From contig JANYIP010000210.1 of NCBI GenBank assembly GCA_025361995.1, positions 1 through 7,512 of the forward strand: DNA of 7,512 nt, in the 5' to 3' direction. The notes below the pieces were generated by a model. That model was not told the origin of the DNA, ran no database searches, and saw only the letters and a list, made by a program, of their open reading frames with translations. Every line of letters starts with the position of its first letter. The first letter of the stretch is position 1. Made by a program: the position numbers and the translations under genes. The stretch comes from Streptomycetales bacterium (lineage in GTDB: Bacteria; Actinomycetota; Actinomycetes; Prado026). Positions 1 through 4,794 of the stretch are shown one piece after another.

Positions 1-859
1 GGGCGTAGACGGCGCGGGCGGTCCCGCGCATGATGCGGTCCTGCTCCGCGCTGCTCAGGTCCGGGACCGACTCGGCCACCACCGCGACCCAGCCTGGGTA
101 GGAGATCGTCAGTCCGGCGTTCGGCCAGTCGCTGCCGAACATGCACCGCTGCGGGCCGAAGGCCTCGACCCCGGCTCGTAGGTACCCACCCAACGTGGTC
201 GCGTCACTGGTCCGCTCGCCCGCTTCGGTCGTGAGCCCGGACAGCTTGCACGAGACGTTGTCCAGCCTGGCGAGTGCGGCGATGCGGCTCGCCCACTCGG
301 TGCGGCCACCGCCACGGATGTCAGGTTTGCCGAGGTGGTCCAAGACGAAGCTCACCTCGGGGCACCGCTCGACCAGCAGCGTCACCTCCGCGAGCTGCCG
401 CTGGCGTACGCACAGGTCGACGACGAGGCCGTGGGTGCCGACAAGACGTACGGCATCGACGAAGTCTGGCTGCAGCGCGAACCCCGCGGGCTCGTCCTGG
501 ATGAGCTGGCGCACGCCCGCGACCCCGGGTTCAGCCGCGAGCCGCTCCACCGCGGGCGAGACGGCAGCTGCCCCCCGGTCGAGGGGCAGACCGGCGACCA
601 GTCCCTGGATGCGGGCGTCCTTGATGGCGAGCTGCTGGACCCAGGCCGTCTCGTCGTCCACCTGCGCCCACACCGGGTTGGCCTGGACGAAGACCATCGC
701 CTCCACGTCCACATCGCCGACGTCGAGATCGTCCGGCCCGAACGGGCGGTCCAGCTCGGCGAACCCCCGCAGCCAGGGGTAGTCCAGGAGGTCGGTGTCC
801 CAGAAGTGGATGTGGCTGTCGACCACCGCGGTGCGACCCGTGCTCGGACCGGACGTCAT
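1..859 (-). CDS. Amidohydrolase, COG3618 / L-fuconolactonase-like (3' end cut by window edge)
   Basis: Reading leftward from the ATG at 859-857 gives 286 codons with no stop before the window edge. The protein begins MTSGPSTGRTAVVDSHIHFWD and its last visible residues are GTARAVYA, which resembles the usual end of this family (GNARRLYGL), so only a few residues are probably missing. It is a metal-dependent TIM-barrel hydrolase of the Amidohydro_2 family, whose members hydrolyse lactones such as L-fuconolactone, L-rhamnonolactone or 2-pyrone-4,6-dicarboxylate in the cytoplasm. Visible motifs are HxH at residues 16-18, VFVQANP near 56-62, DHLGKP with His175, NVSCKLSGL further on, and GSDWP with Asp244. 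A strong Shine-Dalgarno (GGAGGAG, 870-864) precedes the ATG and supports this start. Upstream in transcription order lie a 12-bp inverted repeat and then a truncated sugar-binding protein, so the gene may come from a sugar-catabolic operon. The exact substrate cannot be told from sequence. Confidence 0.9.
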   Translation of the reverse strand, partial: MTSGPSTGRTAVVDSHIHFWDTDLLDYPWLRGFAELDRPFGPDDLDVGDVDVEAMVFVQANPVWAQVDDETAWVQQLAIKDARIQGLVAGLPLDRGAAAVSPAVERLAAEPGVAGVRQLIQDEPAGFALQPDFVDAVRLVGTHGLVVDLCVRQRQLAEVTLLVERCPEVSFVLDHLGKPDIRGGGRTEWASRIAALARLDNVSCKLSGLTTEAGERTSDATTLGGYLRAGVEAFGPQRCMFGSDWPNAGLTISYPGWVAVVAESVPDLSSAEQDRIMRGTARAVYA

Positions 860-860
860 C

Positions 861-870
861 GGTCTCCTCC
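861..870 (-). promoter_or_regulatory. Ribosome binding site of the amidohydrolase gene
   Basis: Read on the minus strand this is GGAGGAGACC, followed by G and then the ATG at 859-857. The GGAGG core lies 6 nt before the start. It is the clearest Shine-Dalgarno in the window and fixes the start of the amidohydrolase. Confidence 0.75.
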
Positions 871-881
871 CCGTCGGGTGT

Positions 882-921
882 GGGCCTGGCACCACGATCG
901 TGCAGAAAGGGTGCCAGGCCC
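882..921 (-). terminator. 12-bp perfect inverted repeat between sugar-binding remnant and amidohydrolase
   Basis: The arms GGGCCTGGCACC (882-893) and GGTGCCAGGCCC (910-921) are perfect reverse complements separated by a 16-nt loop, which itself contains the palindrome ACGATCGT. The element begins 7 nt downstream of the stop codon of the sugar-binding remnant (928) and ends 23 nt before the amidohydrolase ATG. It could be a factor-independent terminator or attenuator, or an mRNA-stabilising hairpin between two operon genes. No T-run follows the stem on the minus strand, so strict intrinsic termination is uncertain. High-GC actinobacteria often lack such runs. An operator for a dimeric regulator is an alternative. 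Confidence 0.5.
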
Positions 922-927
922 GTTCGC

Positions 928-1407
928 CTACTGCCAGGCGTCCTTGAACTGGTCGGCGTTGGCCTTGGTCACGAGCGTGGTACCCCTGTCGATGGACTTC
1001 ACGAACGGCTTCCCGAGGATCGAGTTGACCGCGGCGAGGACACCGAGGTTCGTCACCTTGAACGGCGACTGCGCCATCGTCGCGGTCGTCTTGCCCGCGA
1101 GGATGAGGACGGACATCGCCGGGTCACCGTCGTACCCGAAGATCTTCAACGGGTGGTTCTTCGCCTCGACGACCGCTACGGCACCCTCGGCGGGTGAGTC
1201 GCACGCGGAGTAGATCGCCGTGAGACTCGGGTACTTGGTGAGCAGGTCCTGCGTGACGGTCGCGCCGATCTTCGGGTCGCAGGTGGTCTGCTGAGCGCCG
1301 ATGACGACTTTGATCCCGGTACCTTCGAGCGCGGTCTTGACGCCGTCGATCCGCTGGTCCAGGGCAGGGACGCCACGCACGGCCTCGAGCAGACCGATGG
1401 TGTCGCC
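928..1407 (-). pseudogene. Sugar ABC transporter substrate-binding protein, C-terminal half only (N-terminus lost)
   Basis: About 159 residues read well as the second half of a Peripla_BP_4-type sugar-binding protein (ribose/xylose-binding class). They run from GDTIGLLEAVRGVPALDQR through TAIYSACDSPAEGAVAVVEA and KIFGYDGDPAMSVLILAGK to ANADQFKDAWQ and a TAG at 930-928. Such proteins normally have about 330-370 residues and begin with a signal peptide. Here the signal peptide and the first lobe are absent. The reading frame stays open upstream to a GTG at 1635, but the residues encoded there do not resemble any binding protein and are mostly out-of-frame DJ-1 sequence. Without export signal and first lobe it should not bind sugar for a transporter. 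The intact counterpart would have delivered sugar to a membrane ABC importer. No permease or ATPase gene is visible here. The sharp loss of homology at about 1407 points to a deletion that joined it to the neighbouring remnant. Confidence 0.8.
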
Positions 1408-1411
1408 GGAC

Positions 1412-1613
1412 CATGTCGATCCCGACCGAGACTCCCGACGAGGTGACCACGTCACCGTCGTCGACGAAGCGCTCGTCACGGCATACGTCGATCGTCGGGT
1501 CGAGCTCGGCGAGCAGGTCGGGTGGGTCTGAGTCCACCAGGTGAGCCACTCCCACGGTCCACCGCGTCGAGCTCCTCCAGCCCGTCGACGAGCACGATGC
1601 CGAGGTATTTCAC
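1412..1613 (-). pseudogene. DJ-1/PfpI family gene remnant, internally deleted and frameshifted
   Basis: Three pieces in three frames match successive parts of a DJ-1/PfpI protein. From a GTG at 1613-1611 come 18 residues, VKYLGIVLVDGLEELDAV, the usual first strand. After a one-base loss at about 1560 comes GPWEWLTWWTQTHP (1560-1519), the next family motif. In a third frame from 1519 to 1412 comes DLLAELDPTIDVCRDERF, then VDDGDVVTSSGVSVGIDM, the C-terminal part. Family members have about 190-200 residues. About 100 central residues are missing, including the nucleophile-elbow Cys region (SVCTGS-like) expected there, and the C-terminal helix after GIDM is replaced by the sugar-binding remnant. 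It cannot encode a working DJ-1/PfpI protein. The start region and promoter still look intact, so transcription may continue. The assignment rests on recalled family motifs and not on an alignment. Confidence 0.75.
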
Positions 1614-1661
1614 CGGGCCAGACTAAATCAGCCACCGCATCGGCTGGCTACGCTGGCCCGC
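1614..1661. promoter_or_regulatory. Compact divergent promoter region with two leaderless-type -10 boxes
   Basis: On the plus strand TACGCT (1649-1654) lies 7 nt before the ATG at 1662. On the minus strand TAGTCT (1625-1620) lies 6 nt before the GTG at 1613. Both fit the TANNNT -10 consensus at the distance expected when the mRNA starts at the start codon, and neither start has a Shine-Dalgarno, so leaderless transcripts are likely. The -35 positions would overlap in the centre, and neither shows a clear TTGACA-like element. Two inverted repeats share nearly the same centre: CGGGCCAG (1614-1621) with CTGGCCCG (1653-1660), and CAGCC (1629-1633) with GGCTG (1642-1646). The inner pair could be an operator acting on both promoters. 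This is inferred from sequence only. Confidence 0.5.
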
Positions 1662-4115
1662 ATGTCTGATCCCGTCCTCCCCCAGCGGTCCCGCGTCGTC
1701 GTCGTCGGCGGTGGGGTCATCGGTACGTCGGTGGCCTACCACCTGGCGCATCTCGGCCAGGAGGTCCTGCTCCTCGAGCGTGACCGGCTGACCTCGGGCA
1801 CAACGTGGCACGCGGCCGGGCTGATGGTGACCTTCGGGTCCACCTCGCAGACATCCACCGAGATGCGGCAGTACACCGCCGACCTCTACTCACGGCTCGA
1901 GGCCGAGACCGGGCAGGCGACCGGGTTCAAGCCGGTCGGCTTCATCGAGGTCGCCTCCGACGTCGACCGGCTCGAGGAGTACCGCCGGGTCTCGGTGTTC
2001 AACCGGCACTGCGGTGTCGACGTCCACGAGATCTCCCCGCGCGAGGTCGGCGAGATGTTCCCGCTCGCCAGGACGGACGACCTGCTCGCCGGGTTCTACG
2101 TCGCCGAGGACGGCCGGGCCAACCCTGTCGACGTCACCATGGCCCTCGCCAAGGGTGCGCGGATGGCCGGCGCGACCGTAGTGGAAGGCGTACCGGTCAC
2201 CGACTTCCTCACCCGGGGCGGCGCCGTCGCCGGCGTCCGTACCCCGTACGGGGACGTCGAGGCCGACATCGTCGTGAACTGCGCAGGAATGTGGGCCCGC
2301 CAGCTCGGCGCCAAGGCCGGGGTGAGCATCCCGCTGCAGGCCGCCGAGCACTACTACCTGCTCACCGAGGAGATCCCGGAGATCTCCGGCGACTGGCCGG
2401 TGCTCGAGGACCCCTCGCACTACGGCTACTTCCGGGAGGAGGGTGGCGGGCTCATGCTCGGCCTCTTCGAGCCGGTCTGCGCGCCCTGGAACGTCGGTGG
2501 CATCCCGGAGAACTTCTCCTTCGGCGAGCTCCCACCGGACTGGGACCGGATGGGGCCGTACCTCGAGAAGGCGATGGCCCGGGTGCCGATCTCGATGGAA
2601 GTGGGGCTGCGCAAGTTCTTCTGCGGCCCGGAGAGCTTCACGGCCGACCTCCAGCCCGTGGTCGGCGAAGCGCCCGAGCTCAAGAACTACTTCGTCGCAG
2701 CTGGCCTGAACTCGATCGGCATCCTCACCGGCGGTGGTCTCGGGCGGGCGCTCGCGCACTGGGTCGTCGACGGCCGGCCCGACATCGACGTCACCGGCTT
2801 CAACATCGACCGGCTGCACGCCTACCAGGCGAATCCTGAATACAGGGCGACCCGCACCGTGGAGTCGCTCGGCAGCGTGTACCAGTGCCACTACCCGACC
2901 AAGTCCATGCAGACCGCCCGCGGCGCCAAGACATCAGCCCTGCACGACCGGCTGGTGGGGCAGCGCGCCTACTTCCGCGACGTCAGCGGCTGGGAGGCCG
3001 CCGACTGGTACGCCCCCGAGGGCGTCGAGCCGGTCGTCGAGGCGCTCTCCTGGGGACGGCAGAACTGGTTTGGCTACTGGGCCGACGAGCACCGGGCCGC
3101 CCGCGAGGACGTCATCGTGATGGACATGTCCTTCATGGCCAAGTTCCGCGTGGAGGGCCGCGACGCCGGGCCGCTGCTCAACCACCTCGCTGCCAACGAC
3201 GTCGACGGCGAGTGTGGCGTCATCACGTACACGCAGTGGCTCAACGAGGCCGGGCTGCTCGAGGCCGACCTCACCGTGACCAAGCTGGCTGACGACAGCT
3301 TCTGGGTGGTCGCCTCCGACACCGCGCACCGGCACGCCCTCACCTGGATGCGCCGGCACACCGGGGATGCGCACGCCTTCGTCAGCGACGTCACCTCGGG
3401 CTTCGCGCAGGTCAACGTCCAGGGTCCGCGGTCGCGGGAGCTGCTCCAGTCGCTCACCTCGGCCGACCTTTCCGGCGACGCGTTCCCTTTTCGGGCGGCT
3501 CGGGAGATCGACCTCGGCTTCGCTCGCGTGCTATGCGTACGCATCACCTACCTCGGCGAGCTGGGGTACGAGCTGTACGTGCCGACTGAGCAGGCCACCC
3601 ACGTGTACGACCGCATCGTCGCGGCCGGACCCGCCTTCGGGCTGAAGCACGCGGGGCTCAAGGCACTGGCGAGCCTGCGAATGGAGAAGGGCTACCGCGA
3701 CTACGGGCACGACATCGACAACACCGACTCCGTGCTCGAGGCCGGACTCGGTTTCGCCGTGGACCTCGGCAAGCCGGGCGGGTTCCTGGGCCGGGACGCC
3801 GTGCTGGCGAAGCGGGCAGCCGGCCCGCTGCACCGCCGGCTGGTCCAGGTCTTGGTGACGGATCCCGAGCCGATGCTCTTCCATGCCGAGGTGCTGCACC
3901 GGGACGGGGTGGAGGTGGGTTACGTGCGGGCGGCGTCGTACGGGCACACGCTCGGCGGGGCGGTCGGGCTCGCCATGGTCGATGCGGGCCAGCCGCTCGA
4001 CCAGACCTGGCTCGACTCGGGGGACTGGGAAGTCGACATCGCAGGCACCCGCCATCCGGTGGTGACCTCGCTTAGACCCATGTACGACCCCAAGAACGAG
4101 CGGATCAAGGCCTAG
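1662..4115 (+). CDS. FAD-dependent dimethylglycine/sarcosine dehydrogenase-like protein with folate-binding GCV_T domains
   Basis: This complete 817-residue protein has the full domain set of the DMGDH/SARDH family. An N-terminal DAO-type FAD domain (about 10-368) carries the dinucleotide motif G16-x-G18-x-x-G21, an acidic residue E39 at the end of strand 2, and GTTWHAAGL with His50. The matching His in mammalian dimethylglycine dehydrogenase holds FAD covalently. A FAO_M linker follows (about 370-430), then an aminomethyltransferase-like GCV_T domain (about 475-700) with TQWLNEAG (525-532), YLGELGYELY (630-639) and KGYRDYGHDI (676-685), and a GCV_T_C barrel (about 723-810). Such enzymes oxidatively demethylate N-methyl amines such as dimethylglycine or sarcosine in the cytoplasm and hand the one-carbon unit to tetrahydrofolate, giving 5,10-methylene-THF. 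The N-terminus MSDPVLPQRSRVVVVGGG places the FAD motif at the usual distance from the ATG. There is no Shine-Dalgarno, but a -10-like box sits 7 nt upstream, so a leaderless mRNA is likely. The true substrate is uncertain and no linked glycine-betaine genes are visible. Confidence 0.92.
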   Translation: MSDPVLPQRSRVVVVGGGVIGTSVAYHLAHLGQEVLLLERDRLTSGTTWHAAGLMVTFGSTSQTSTEMRQYTADLYSRLEAETGQATGFKPVGFIEVASDVDRLEEYRRVSVFNRHCGVDVHEISPREVGEMFPLARTDDLLAGFYVAEDGRANPVDVTMALAKGARMAGATVVEGVPVTDFLTRGGAVAGVRTPYGDVEADIVVNCAGMWARQLGAKAGVSIPLQAAEHYYLLTEEIPEISGDWPVLEDPSHYGYFREEGGGLMLGLFEPVCAPWNVGGIPENFSFGELPPDWDRMGPYLEKAMARVPISMEVGLRKFFCGPESFTADLQPVVGEAPELKNYFVAAGLNSIGILTGGGLGRALAHWVVDGRPDIDVTGFNIDRLHAYQANPEYRATRTVESLGSVYQCHYPTKSMQTARGAKTSALHDRLVGQRAYFRDVSGWEAADWYAPEGVEPVVEALSWGRQNWFGYWADEHRAAREDVIVMDMSFMAKFRVEGRDAGPLLNHLAANDVDGECGVITYTQWLNEAGLLEADLTVTKLADDSFWVVASDTAHRHALTWMRRHTGDAHAFVSDVTSGFAQVNVQGPRSRELLQSLTSADLSGDAFPFRAAREIDLGFARVLCVRITYLGELGYELYVPTEQATHVYDRIVAAGPAFGLKHAGLKALASLRMEKGYRDYGHDIDNTDSVLEAGLGFAVDLGKPGGFLGRDAVLAKRAAGPLHRRLVQVLVTDPEPMLFHAEVLHRDGVEVGYVRAASYGHTLGGAVGLAMVDAGQPLDQTWLDSGDWEVDIAGTRHPVVTSLRPMYDPKNERIKA

Positions 4116-4138
4116 GTGCGGCAGGGCCTCGCCACCGG

Positions 4139-4591
4139 TCAGCCGCCGCGAGGGTAGAAGGGCGGGTCGTCTGTCAGGTGGACGGCTGCCTCCTCTGCGC
4201 TCGCGCCCCCACCGTCGATCCCGACCTCGCTCGCAACCGCATCGCTCTCGTCGTCCCAGAGGCCACCCGCGCCCGGGGCCACCAGACGACCCGCGCGACG
4301 CTCGGGGTTCCGGCCGTCATCGGTCGGCGCCACCTCGTCGGTCCACGGCTGGTCGGCCCAGATCTCCGGCTCCTCCTCCGAGAGGAGCTGGTCCAGGCTC
4401 TCGCCACGGCGCTCCTCTGCCGCAGTAGTTCCGAAGCTGGTGGACGCGCGGTAGCCGTCTCCCGCGTCGATGCCCGTGTCCAGAACGTCGGACCTCAGAT
4501 CGTCCGACTCCAGGCTGTCCCCCGGGTCGAGCACGCCGTCGTCCTCAAGTGCTTCGTCGTCGCCACGCTCGGTCACGCCCGACCATCTCAT
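4139..4591 (-). CDS. DUF5709 family protein (acidic, function unknown)
   Basis: Read from the ATG at 4591-4589 this gives 150 residues, a normal length for the actinobacterial DUF5709 family as I recall it. Recognisable segments are DDGVLDPGDSLESDDL (17-32), FGTTAAEERRGESLDQ (53-68), the acidic LSEEEPEIW stretch (70-78), RRAGRLVAPG (98-107) and VGIDGGGASAEEAAVHL (123-139). It is strongly acidic, with no signal peptide or membrane segment, so it is probably cytoplasmic. No biochemical role is established for the family to my knowledge. The frame stays open upstream to 4819, but that extension lacks family character and overlaps the divergent gene, so the ATG at 4591 is preferred. A GTG at 4576 is the other candidate. 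Neither has a strong Shine-Dalgarno. The gene converges on the flavoprotein with only 23 nt between the stops. The opposite-strand frame 4178-4744 is its antisense shadow. Confidence 0.85.
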   Translation of the reverse strand: MRWSGVTERGDDEALEDDGVLDPGDSLESDDLRSDVLDTGIDAGDGYRASTSFGTTAAEERRGESLDQLLSEEEPEIWADQPWTDEVAPTDDGRNPERRAGRLVAPGAGGLWDDESDAVASEVGIDGGGASAEEAAVHLTDDPPFYPRGG

Positions 4592-4794
4592 CTCGTCGTG
4601 ATCCCGGACTGCACCGTCAACGCTGCGCGCAAGCCCGATCCTAGGCTTCCACCGCACAACCCAGCGCCGACATCCGTTCAACCGGGGCCACGAAGCGCGA
4701 CAGTAGGATCGCTCTGCGTAGAGCTCAATGCTCGAAACAGGTGACACCACTAGGCTTCTGGGCCAAGGGGTCGGCAACATTCCGGGGACGCTCA
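4592..4794. promoter_or_regulatory. Divergent intergenic region between DUF5709 and phosphatase genes, two TAGGAT -10-like boxes
   Basis: This 203-bp stretch separates two divergent genes. TAGGAT occurs on the minus strand at 4643-4638, about 46 nt before the DUF5709 start, and on the plus strand at 4704-4709, about 85 nt before the phosphatase ATG. Both fit the TANNNT consensus and point towards their gene. No -35 hexamer at 16-18 nt is convincing for either, so these are tentative promoters. Short frames here (for example a GTG at 4741 in phase with the phosphatase) do not look coding. Confidence 0.3.
4784..4788 (+). promoter_or_regulatory. Ribosome binding site that decides the phosphatase start
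   Basis: GGGGA lies 6 nt before the ATG at 4795. The upstream in-frame GTG at 4741 has no comparable site and would put 18 non-signal-like residues before the signal peptide, so 4795 is preferred. Confidence 0.6.

Noticed and set aside
335..1213. Long plus-strand open frame of 292 codons
   Set aside because: It is antisense to the amidohydrolase and sugar-binding remnant. Its translation has no family character, while the minus strand shows clear motifs (HIHFWD, DHLGKP, GSDWP, FGYDGDP).
1890..2891. 333-codon minus-strand open frame inside the flavoprotein gene
   Set aside because: It is the antisense of a long GC-rich gene whose sense protein is complete and has all expected domains.
4108..4146. 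Possible bidirectional terminator between the convergent genes
   Set aside because: Only weak 5-bp pairings (AGGCC/GGCCT; GCGGC/GCCGC) were found, with no stable uninterrupted stem or T-run, so it is not called.
4178..4744. Plus-strand open frame of 188 codons opposite the DUF5709 gene
   Set aside because: It lacks a recognisable domain, and the minus-strand frame matches conserved DUF5709 segments.
4741..4794. Upstream GTG start for the phosphatase gene
   Set aside because: It would add 18 residues ahead of a normal signal peptide. The ATG at 4795 has a well-placed GGGGA and starts directly with the basic n-region.
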